A stretch of 64,000 nucleotides of DNA from DASXZH01 sp036502005 (lineage in GTDB: Bacteria > Armatimonadota > Fimbriimonadia > Fimbriimonadales > Fimbriimonadaceae). Shown here piece by piece: positions 25,971-33,954 of this stretch; within the stretch, counting starts at the first letter, position 1, and each line of letters begins with the position of its first letter. Under the pieces are notes generated by a model. That model saw only the letters and a list, made by a program, of their open reading frames with translations, was not told where the DNA came from and did not search any database. The DNA lies in the NCBI GenBank assembly GCA_036502005.1, contig DASXZH010000097.1, forward strand, positions 62,001-126,000, read 5' to 3'. The position numbers and the translations under genes are program-made.

Positions 25971-27338
25971 CTAACTTTCAAGAGCAGATTTGCGCACTAT
26001 GTCCGCATACCAATAGCCGCTGTCCTTGATCGTCCGCTCCAGCGTCCGGAAATCCACATGGATAAGCCCGAACCGTTGTTTATAGCCCTCCGCCCACTCA
26101 AAGTTATCCATTAGCGACCAGTGGAAGTAGCCCAAAACCGGAAATCCTTCCTCAACTGCCCGGTGCAAGGCAATCAGATAACGCGCGGTCGCGTCGATGC
26201 GTGGCGCGTCGTGTACGCGCCCATCTAAAGCAACCCAATCCTGGCAGGAAAGACCATTTTCGGTAATAACAACCGGCAAGGCATAGCGCTCGTGATACAT
26301 TCGGACGCACCAGTAAAGGCCGTCGGGAGTGATCTTCCAATACTGGCCGGCGGGCGGCCAGCCCGGCTCTTTGGGCACTTCCTCCGGCCCATTTTCGCCT
26401 GCACGAGCATAAGGCGCGTTGTAAAAGTTAAGCCCCAAAAAGTCCAAAGGCGGGCTCATTGCTTTAAGCTCAGCATCAGTAAATGAGGGCGCGTCCGAGC
26501 CGAAGATCTCGGCGAAGTTGGGAGCTAACTTGCCCGTCAAAACAGGCTCAATATAAAGAGCCGGATGCCAGTTGTCGCGCTTGCTAAGGTCAAAAGTAAA
26601 GCTTCGCGCAGCTTCGATGTCCTGTACCGATTCAGAAGCCGGAATGCCAAGCATGGCAACGGGCGCCATGCCAACTTTTGGCGGCTTCGGTGCCGAAGCC
26701 CTAACCGCACGAACCGCATCCCCGTGAGCGAGCATCACGTTCTTGCAAGCAAGCAAGAACTCGCGCCAACCGGCCTTGAAACCGGGTGCGTGCCAGCCGT
26801 CCAAATAGCCGCCTACCAAGAAAGGCGCCTGCTCGTTAAAGGTCATCCACCAGCGAACTCGGTCTCCCAAATGGCCGGCAACCACCGAAGCGTAATCGGC
26901 AAACCACTTCGGTGAATCGGGGTTCATCCAGCCGCCTTTTGGGGCCAAAGCATAGGGCATATCCCAGTGGTAGAGAGTCAGATAGGGTTCGATGCCAGCT
27001 TCCAAAAGGGAGTCCACTAACCTGTCATAAAAGTCCAAACCTGCCTTATTCACTGGACCGACCCCGGATGGCATAATCCGCGGCCAAGAAACCGAGAACC
27101 GATATCCCTTGAGCCCGATCTCCTTCATCAGCGCCACATCGCCGGCGTAGCGATTGTAGTGGTCGCAGGCAATGTCGGCATTCAGGCCTTCGTGAATTGC
27201 GCCGGGACGGCGGGCGAACACATCCCAGACGCTTTCGCCGCGGCCATCCTGGTTCACCGCGCCTTCTATTTGCTGGGCGGCGGTGGATGCGCCCCACACA
27301 AAATCTTTGGGGAACTCGTATTTCGCCATGGAGTGCAT
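25971..27338 (-). CDS. Family 1 glycoside hydrolase (beta-glucosidase)
   Basis: Hydrolyses beta-glucosides (or galactosides) with retention. About 455 residues, the GH1 length. The acid/base Glu is in MTFNEQAPFLVGGYLDG, the nucleophile in VVITENGLSCQD, and the N-terminal PKDFVWGASTAAQQIEGA is the GH1 signature. No signal peptide, so it is cytoplasmic. I chose ATG 27338 because GGGG is 5 nt upstream; ATG 27329 (MAKYEF) is equally family-like. No transporter gene nearby. Confidence 0.96.
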   Translation of the reverse strand: MHSMAKYEFPKDFVWGASTAAQQIEGAVNQDGRGESVWDVFARRPGAIHEGLNADIACDHYNRYAGDVALMKEIGLKGYRFSVSWPRIMPSGVGPVNKAGLDFYDRLVDSLLEAGIEPYLTLYHWDMPYALAPKGGWMNPDSPKWFADYASVVAGHLGDRVRWWMTFNEQAPFLVGGYLDGWHAPGFKAGWREFLLACKNVMLAHGDAVRAVRASAPKPPKVGMAPVAMLGIPASESVQDIEAARSFTFDLSKRDNWHPALYIEPVLTGKLAPNFAEIFGSDAPSFTDAELKAMSPPLDFLGLNFYNAPYARAGENGPEEVPKEPGWPPAGQYWKITPDGLYWCVRMYHERYALPVVITENGLSCQDWVALDGRVHDAPRIDATARYLIALHRAVEEGFPVLGYFHWSLMDNFEWAEGYKQRFGLIHVDFRTLERTIKDSGYWYADIVRKSALES

Positions 27339-27446
27339 GGTTACCCCAAAAGAAGACACCCGTTAGCTGGCCATTCTAATTCAATCCCTCTCAATGCTCC
27401 TCTAACACAGATAAAGGCCAGAACTCTCACGTAATATGAAGCCATC

Positions 27447-29576
27447 GTGATTCAAGAGCGTCGGGAATCTCTCCGAAACTTCCTTATCACCGCGACTGCT
27501 GCGACTTTTCACAACCCCAGCGCGGACCGGTTTGCCAAACTCGCCCAAAAACTTGCGCTCGTTACCGACAAAGAAATGCAGACCCTTCGGGCTGAGGCCG
27601 CTGGACAAGGCCTTATCCCAGCTTGCAAGCTAACCTGCGATGCCTGTTGCCATCGAATTGCGACGGCGACCCTTCCGGAGGTTCTCGCTGCCGCCGAATA
27701 CGTTCGGGCTAATTTCTCTTCAGAGCAACTACAATCCCTTAGAACAAGAAAGGAAGAAGCGGATAAGGACAACGCCGGCTTCTGGAACTGCCGCCTCACT
27801 CGACCAACGGCCGCCTGCCCTTTCCTGGTCGATCACGCCTGTTCCATTTATTCGCACAGGCCTCTAAGCTGCCGCGCCCTGAACTCTAAAGATCCGGCGC
27901 TTTGCCGGAAAGTTTATTTCGAAGGCGCGGCCATTAATCTCGGCGTAGTGCCGGGCCAAGAAGGCCTGCAAGATATTGAAGGCACCCTTGTGGCGATGAT
28001 GCGGCATGTGGGGCTCGCAAGCGGATTTTACGATTTCTGCGCAGCAGTTCTGGCAGTTTTAGATGCGCCCATAGTCGATTTGGCCGCACCCAACCCGCGA
28101 TTGGAACGCACGAAGATGGTGAGTGAACACCTGTTGCCAAACCCTCCGGGCACTCAGACAACCCAAACGGTTTTGGCCGACAGCGACAAGAGGGCCATCC
28201 TTGAACTCATTGGCCAGGGATCTGTTCGCGAAGCGCTCACAAAACTGGACCGATTTAACGGAACCCCCTTCGAGCGTCTCTTACGTTTAAGCCTCCCGCG
28301 CCAGTACCGCTCAACCGAAGAACTTGAGCAAACCTGGGGCGGTTTTCAGCAAGCGCTCACGAGACTAGAAGAAGCAGACCTGGACTCGAATGAAACCTTC
28401 GACCTCGTTGAAGATTTCGATGTTTATCCCTTTGCCTATATGGGCAAGGATGTAAAGCCGTCCCTAACCCGCTTGATGAATACGCTATGCAAGCATGCCG
28501 CCAACGCCTATCCTCAATTAAGCGACCCCTTAGGCAAACGCAAACCGGGACCGTTGCGATTGGGGTTCGTCAGCACTAAACTGGCTAACTTTAACGGCTC
28601 TCGTTGGGCGTTTGGCTGGCTAAAAAACATGCCGGATGACTTCGAAACCTATGTATTCAATCTGTGGCACATGGAAGACCAAGTCAGCACTGTTTTTCGG
28701 CGAAAAGCAGACCATTACTACCACCTTCCGCTCGTTGTTCCGGAAGCGGCGGCGCGCATTAGGGACCTCGATTTGGACGCCCTGATCTTCACCGATGTCG
28801 GCATGTCCGGCGTTTCCATTCAGCTTGCCTGTTTACGGCTTGCCCGCAAGCAATTTGCGGCTTGGGGGCACCCCGTCACCACTGGCTCCCCCCAACTGGA
28901 TTTCTTTCTCGCTTCGGAAATGATGGAACCGCCAAATGGCGAAGACCACTACACGGAGCAGTTGGTTAGGCTGCCAAGAAGCGGGGTGACCTATCCGAGA
29001 TTCAATATTCCTGTCTCCAACAAATCGGCAAGGGAGTTGGGTGTACCGGAAGGCGGCTACTTGATCTTCGCCCAAAACCCCTTAAAACTCACGCCAAAAT
29101 ATGATGCCATTTTCATCGAAATCGCAGCGAGGAGTCCTAAGCCACTGGTCGTTATTGGGCCTGCCCGAGCTAATAACGACCTTCTGCAAGAGCGGCTGGG
29201 AAGGGCGACCGACAACATAATAAGGCTGCCTTTCCAGCCTCCAGCCGACTACGGCAGGCTACTTCAACTCGCCGATGTTTCACTCGATTCGCCCGGGTTT
29301 AACGGCGGCATCACCACCATCGACGCCTTAACCGTTGGCACGCCGGTTCTTTCCCTTCCTGGCGAGTTTATGCGCTCCCGGCTTTGCTTGGCCTTTTTGC
29401 CGCTGGCGGGCATCCCCGAGATGATCGCCAAGTCACCGGAGAGCTATGTCGAGATGGCCCTCATCCAGGAACTGCAGCAACAGGCAAGGCTAACGATAAA
29501 TTCCGACCCAATCTATGAGGATACAAGGCCAAGCGCAGCCTTGGCGGAGTTCATTAGGACCCAATCCGGCAACTAA
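27447..29576 (+). CDS. Fusion: YkgJ-type cysteine cluster + O-GlcNAc-transferase-like domain
   Basis: 709 residues. Part one (about 55-150) is a YkgJ/UPF0153 zinc- or iron-binding cluster: CKLTCDACC, then CPFLVDHACSIYSHRPLSCR. Part three (about 365-700) matches the catalytic region of SPINDLY/O-GlcNAc transferases (GT41): LRLGFVSTKL, HPVTTGSPQLDFFLAS, then LPFQPPADYGRLLQLADVSL and DSPGFNGGITTIDALTVGTP, which binds the sugar nucleotide. The middle (about 200-360) is helical with no known domain. YkgJ proteins are usually stand-alone and GT41 usually follows TPRs, so this pairing is unusual. Start GTG 27447. Cytoplasmic; target unknown. Confidence 0.8.
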   Translation: MIQERRESLRNFLITATAATFHNPSADRFAKLAQKLALVTDKEMQTLRAEAAGQGLIPACKLTCDACCHRIATATLPEVLAAAEYVRANFSSEQLQSLRTRKEEADKDNAGFWNCRLTRPTAACPFLVDHACSIYSHRPLSCRALNSKDPALCRKVYFEGAAINLGVVPGQEGLQDIEGTLVAMMRHVGLASGFYDFCAAVLAVLDAPIVDLAAPNPRLERTKMVSEHLLPNPPGTQTTQTVLADSDKRAILELIGQGSVREALTKLDRFNGTPFERLLRLSLPRQYRSTEELEQTWGGFQQALTRLEEADLDSNETFDLVEDFDVYPFAYMGKDVKPSLTRLMNTLCKHAANAYPQLSDPLGKRKPGPLRLGFVSTKLANFNGSRWAFGWLKNMPDDFETYVFNLWHMEDQVSTVFRRKADHYYHLPLVVPEAAARIRDLDLDALIFTDVGMSGVSIQLACLRLARKQFAAWGHPVTTGSPQLDFFLASEMMEPPNGEDHYTEQLVRLPRSGVTYPRFNIPVSNKSARELGVPEGGYLIFAQNPLKLTPKYDAIFIEIAARSPKPLVVIGPARANNDLLQERLGRATDNIIRLPFQPPADYGRLLQLADVSLDSPGFNGGITTIDALTVGTPVLSLPGEFMRSRLCLAFLPLAGIPEMIAKSPESYVEMALIQELQQQARLTINSDPIYEDTRPSAALAEFIRTQSGN

Positions 29577-29654
29577 TTTAACTTTGGCAGCGGAAAGTGG
29601 GTTAAGACCTCGGATACTCACGTGGATCCAACGAAGAAAAGCTGGTCGTTTAAC

Positions 29655-29695
29655 TATTTGCTCCCTCCCGGTAAGGCGGGGAGGAGGGGCCTTGC
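29655..29695. repeat. REP-like imperfect hairpin CTCCCTCCCG/CGGGGAGGAG
   Basis: Imperfect inverted repeat between the convergent OGT-fusion gene and the first HAF-repeat gene. Same GGAGG-rich style as elements at 22.2, 44.4 and 63.6 kb. It may also serve as a terminator, though it lacks a T tract. Confidence 0.5.
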
Positions 29696-29728
29696 AATTC
29701 CTCCCAATGCTCAAGACTTAAAACTTGA

Positions 29729-31801
29729 TCACGGGCTAACCACCATGGTAGTCTCCACGCTCGTTGAACCGGTCTTCGCCGTCACCACAACTGTTGTTGC
29801 AGCGGTGACAGCGCTCGTCGTCACCGTCGCGTTTGCGGCGGTCGCACCGGCAAGAACGGTTATCGTCGTAGGGACCGTTGCGGCAGAGCTGCTGCTAGCC
29901 ACTGTGACGGCAAACCCTCCGGCTGGGGCCTTTCCATTCAGATACACAGCCACTTTGGTGCTGACGCCGCCTTTTACCGGAGACGGCGCTACTCTCACCA
30001 ACGAAACTGATGGAGGAACCACCGTCACGATTGTGGTCTCCGTCGAAGTTCCTAACGTCGCCGTAAGAACAACCTTCGTGACCGCCGTTACAGGCGTGGA
30101 AGTGAGCGAAAATGAGACGCTCGTTTTACCGGAGGGGACGGTTACCGTTCCCGGTACGGTAACAACAGCCGAATTGCTTGCGAGCTTCACAACATAGCCG
30201 GCGCTTCCTGCGGAAGCAAGGGTGACCGAGGCGGTTGCCGCATTCCCTCCAACTATAACGCCCGCTGATGGATAAAATCCTGTAATCGCCGGAGTAGGCT
30301 TGGGAAGTACAGTAACCGTTGCCACTACTGAAGTTGAGCCCAAAGATGCAGTGACTTTTACGTTCGTTGCCGCTGGAACGGCGGCCGTGTTTAGAGTAAA
30401 CGCCCCAAGCATGGATCCCTGATCAACGGTGGCTGTCGTTGACGCAACATATGCCGCGTTTCCGCTTGTGATTTTCACGATTGTAGCGACTGGCGCCGGA
30501 TAATCCAGGCCCACCGTTCCCTGCGACGATGTCCCGCCAACAAAGCTGCTCTGGCTTATAGTAAGGGTAGAAACTGCCGGGCTGATAGTCGTTATAAAGT
30601 TCTGCGTAACGTTAGCAACTGTGCCGCTACCCAATATCACCGAGCCGTCGCTCGACATGGCCTGCGTCGCAACACTCTTTAAGGTCCAGCCAGTTGCACC
30701 GCCCTTGGCTGTAAGAAACTTGTTCAGATCCTGCTGGGTCCCGCCAAAGACAAGGGCGGCATTTCCCGCCGAAAAGTCATTTACGAACGGATTCCCGTAC
30801 ATGTCTTGGATGACATCCGGAAACATGGGACTGCCGGCAAGGATGGCGCCGTCGGCGCTACAGGAGTGAGGCTCGAAGTCCATAAGGCTCCCTAACGGCG
30901 TGCTGCCATTCGTTAAATCGTTGCTTACCGTCCAGAACCCGTCCGTCTCGGGGTTTGGATATAGAAACTCCGAACGCCGATTGTTTGAACCCAAATAAAC
31001 CTGATAGTACACATCAAATGAGCCCCCGAATTGTGTGCTGCCGTCGGACGTAAGACAAAAGATATCTTCATAGCCGACGACATCGTTTTCAGGGTTGTTA
31101 TGGTTTATAAAAAATGGGTTGACAGATGTGGAAGCAATATCCTGCCCGAGACCGGCCACCGAGATAACTCCAGGATGTTGATTTGTACCGACATTGGGCT
31201 CGCTTATGTTAGCGGCGTAGCCGCCCGTTAGATCGCAAACGATGGTAGATCCGTCGTCGCTGATGGAGTTCAAAACTGTTGCTGAAGAAGTGCCTGGAAT
31301 GGCGAAGACGCTTCCAAAGGTCCAAACTACCGGAAGACCGCTACAGTAACCGGCAATGACTGTGCCATCTGCGCTTATAAGAGTTGCCATTCCCGCTGTG
31401 GTACCGCTCAACAGCGGGAGATTGACAAAGGCGTAAACGGAGGAATTGTTCTTCTCCCAAAGGCAAGGTAGATTTTGGTATTGCCCCACGATGACGGAGC
31501 CATCGATATTGCAGCTATTAGCTACCGCGCCTGGGTTATTGGCTAGGTCCAGGTCGGTAACTACTCCGTTGGACCAATAGGCCGCAACGTTGTTGGTGGT
31601 GTCTTGCCCCACCACGAGCTTCCCATTCCTGGAAAGGGCGGTGGCTGTGAAGTTAGCTCCCAAGCCGGTGATGGTGGCCGTTTGAGCGAGAGCGCTACCG
31701 ATAGAGGCCAGAGACAGGAATGCAGCGCCAAGCGCCTTGGGCGATAAAAATCGACAACTCTTTGCGCTTAGACCAACTAATTTGTGAACGATTTCTAACA
31801 A
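29729..31801 (-). CDS. Secreted HAF-repeat / Ig-like protein, paralogue 1
   Basis: 690 residues from TTG 31801. This start is fixed by CGGAGG-N6-TTG, which is repeated in all three paralogues. Signal peptide ends at SALAQ. The N-terminal half (about 40-400) is made of HAF-type repeats built on ALSRNGKLVVGQDTT, CNIDGSVIVGQ, LISADGTVIAGYCSG and SISDDGSTIV, probably a beta-propeller. Three Ig-like units of about 95 residues follow (SSFVGGTSSQGTVGLDYPAP; VIVGGNAATASVTLASAGSA; PVKGGVSTKVAVYLNGKAPA). Probably surface or extracellular. It is last of three same-strand genes. Confidence 0.85.
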   Translation of the reverse strand: MLEIVHKLVGLSAKSCRFLSPKALGAAFLSLASIGSALAQTATITGLGANFTATALSRNGKLVVGQDTTNNVAAYWSNGVVTDLDLANNPGAVANSCNIDGSVIVGQYQNLPCLWEKNNSSVYAFVNLPLLSGTTAGMATLISADGTVIAGYCSGLPVVWTFGSVFAIPGTSSATVLNSISDDGSTIVCDLTGGYAANISEPNVGTNQHPGVISVAGLGQDIASTSVNPFFINHNNPENDVVGYEDIFCLTSDGSTQFGGSFDVYYQVYLGSNNRRSEFLYPNPETDGFWTVSNDLTNGSTPLGSLMDFEPHSCSADGAILAGSPMFPDVIQDMYGNPFVNDFSAGNAALVFGGTQQDLNKFLTAKGGATGWTLKSVATQAMSSDGSVILGSGTVANVTQNFITTISPAVSTLTISQSSFVGGTSSQGTVGLDYPAPVATIVKITSGNAAYVASTTATVDQGSMLGAFTLNTAAVPAATNVKVTASLGSTSVVATVTVLPKPTPAITGFYPSAGVIVGGNAATASVTLASAGSAGYVVKLASNSAVVTVPGTVTVPSGKTSVSFSLTSTPVTAVTKVVLTATLGTSTETTIVTVVPPSVSLVRVAPSPVKGGVSTKVAVYLNGKAPAGGFAVTVASSSSAATVPTTITVLAGATAANATVTTSAVTAATTVVVTAKTGSTSVETTMVVSP

Positions 31802-31893
31802 CGAAAACCTCCGAACCAAATCGCTGACCAGATGCGATTTAGCTTAAATGTTACAACAACGGGACCAATTTAGCAAAATCGGGGGCCGACAAT

Positions 31894-33918
31894 CTAAGGA
31901 TCAACCACCATCGTGGTTTCCACAGTGATGCTTCCGATTTGTGCCGACACCACAACCACGGTTGCGGCCGCAACTGCCGTAGTTGTCACCGTCGCATTCG
32001 CAGCGGTTGCCCCAGCAGGAACGGTAATCGTTGTGGGAACAGTGGCGGATTTGCTGCTGCTCGCCACCGTTACAGCAAACCCTCCGGTTGGGGCTTTTCC
32101 GTTCAGATACACGGCCACCTTGGTGCTAACGCCGCCCACTACAGGCGAGGGCGCCACTCTAACCACCGTAACCGAAGGTGGAACCACGGTAACGACTGTG
32201 GTCTCTGTAGATGATCCAAAGGTTGCCGTGAGCGTCACGTGGGTAACTGCTGTCACGGGCGTCGATGTCATAGCAAAAGAGACGCTCTTCTGGCCGCTCG
32301 CCACCGTTACCGTTGCGGGTAGCGTAAATCCAGCCGTGTTGGTCGCCAGCTTTACCACGTAGCCGCTGGTTCCAGCTGCGGAAGCTAAAGTTACTGAGGC
32401 CGTGGCTGCATTTCCTCCGACAATCACACCCGCCGATGGATAGAAGCCCGTGATCGCCGGGGTTGGCGGCGGATTCACTGTTACAGTCGCAGTCTTTGAA
32501 GTGGTACCCAGCGTTGCCGTGAGCTTCACGCTTGTAGCAACTGTTACGGCCTTCGAGGTTAATGTGAATGCCCCAAGCATCGTTCCTTGCGAAACGGCTG
32601 CAGATGTGGATGGAATCACTGCCGTATTGTTGCTCGTAACCGTCACCGTTGTGTTAGCCGGAGCTGGATAATCCACCCCAACCGTGGCCTGCACCGAGCT
32701 GCCGCCTACAAAACTGCTTTGGCTCGGGCTGAGACTCGAAACGGCAGGACTGATCGTGGCGGTAAAGGTTTCCGTAACGTTTACCGCGATGCCCGTTCCA
32801 AAAATCACAGAACCGTCGCCGGACATGGCCTGAGTTCCAACGGTGGAAAGCGTCCATCCGCCAGTAGCGGCGCCTTTTCCGGTCAGAAACTTATTCAGGT
32901 TTTCCGAAGTGCCTCCAAAAGCGATTTCAGAGGTCCCCAACGCAAACTGAGTGAGGTACGGCGCTCCCTCTTGCGTTACCGTACAACCAGCAAGGACGCT
33001 GCCATCCACGTTGCAGGAATGAACTTCAAAATCGGTAAAAATCGGCGACTGTGGAGCACCATTAGTAGAATACGCTACCGCCCAGAATCCATCGGTGTCA
33101 AGCACACTATAGGGCGCGCCAGACCCGGTCATCGGTTCAAGATAAACGTCGAATGAGCTGCCGTACTTCACGCTGCCATCTGCCGTTGTGCAAAAAAGAT
33201 CCTCGTAACCAACCACATCATTCTCGGGGTCGTTCGTGTTGACAAAGTAGGGATTAATTGAAGTTGTTTCTTGGGTTAGACCGAGTCCGGAAAGCTGGAT
33301 CACACCTGGCTTTTGCTTACCGTTTGTATTGGGGCTAGTAAGCTGGCCAGCGTAACCGCCGGTAAGATCCGAAACGATTGTTGAACCATCGTCGCTAATG
33401 GAGTTCAATATTGTGCTCGTGGATTCCGCTGAGAGTGCAAAAACGCCGGCTAAAGACCATACGACGGGAATGCCATCGCAATACCCTGCCACGGTCGTGC
33501 CATTCGCACTAATAAGGGTTGCCGTTCCAGAGGTTGTGCCTCCCAGAAGAGGAAGTCTCTCCAGAATGCTGCTTTCCCAAATGCACGGCAAGTTATTGTT
33601 TTGGCCAACCATTACGGTTCCGTCTTGGTTACAGCTATTCACGACAGATCCTGTTGCCACGCCCGCCAAATCGTGCATGGTTCCGCTGCTCCAGTAGGCG
33701 GCCTTATTCGAGCTTGTGTCTACTCCCACCACTACCGTCCCATCCCTTGAAAGCGCCTTCCCACTGAATTTCGTTCCTAATCCCTTGAGGGTCGCCGTTT
33801 GTGCCAAAGCCGTTGCCATGCAAGCGATAAGCAGAAATGCTGCCGCGACCTTGTAAGCCGATGTGAAGAGACGAAGTTGTGATTTAGAAATGGTTTTGGA
33901 AAGAGTGCATTCGAGCAA
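31894..33918 (-). CDS. Secreted HAF-repeat / Ig-like protein, paralogue 2
   Basis: 674 residues from TTG 33918 (GGAGG 6 nt upstream); an ATG at 33942 is also in frame but would put the binding site inside the coding region. Signal peptide ends TALAQ. Same layout as paralogue 1: HAF-like repeats, then three Ig-like units ending GSITVETTMVVDP. The last unit is nearly identical to those of its neighbours (SPVVGGVSTKVAVYLNGKAP), suggesting recent duplication or gene conversion. Confidence 0.85.
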   Translation of the reverse strand: MLECTLSKTISKSQLRLFTSAYKVAAAFLLIACMATALAQTATLKGLGTKFSGKALSRDGTVVVGVDTSSNKAAYWSSGTMHDLAGVATGSVVNSCNQDGTVMVGQNNNLPCIWESSILERLPLLGGTTSGTATLISANGTTVAGYCDGIPVVWSLAGVFALSAESTSTILNSISDDGSTIVSDLTGGYAGQLTSPNTNGKQKPGVIQLSGLGLTQETTSINPYFVNTNDPENDVVGYEDLFCTTADGSVKYGSSFDVYLEPMTGSGAPYSVLDTDGFWAVAYSTNGAPQSPIFTDFEVHSCNVDGSVLAGCTVTQEGAPYLTQFALGTSEIAFGGTSENLNKFLTGKGAATGGWTLSTVGTQAMSGDGSVIFGTGIAVNVTETFTATISPAVSSLSPSQSSFVGGSSVQATVGVDYPAPANTTVTVTSNNTAVIPSTSAAVSQGTMLGAFTLTSKAVTVATSVKLTATLGTTSKTATVTVNPPPTPAITGFYPSAGVIVGGNAATASVTLASAAGTSGYVVKLATNTAGFTLPATVTVASGQKSVSFAMTSTPVTAVTHVTLTATFGSSTETTVVTVVPPSVTVVRVAPSPVVGGVSTKVAVYLNGKAPTGGFAVTVASSSKSATVPTTITVPAGATAANATVTTTAVAAATVVVVSAQIGSITVETTMVVDP

Positions 33919-33954
33919 AGCGAGCCTCCGAGGCGAACGCATGACTCGCGCTCC

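Noticed and set aside
31913..32362. Plus-strand Val/Thr/Ala-rich open frames opposite the HAF-repeat genes
   Set aside because: They are shadows of the Thr/Val-rich Ig-like units on the minus strand; no start signals and the same pattern appears opposite each paralogue.
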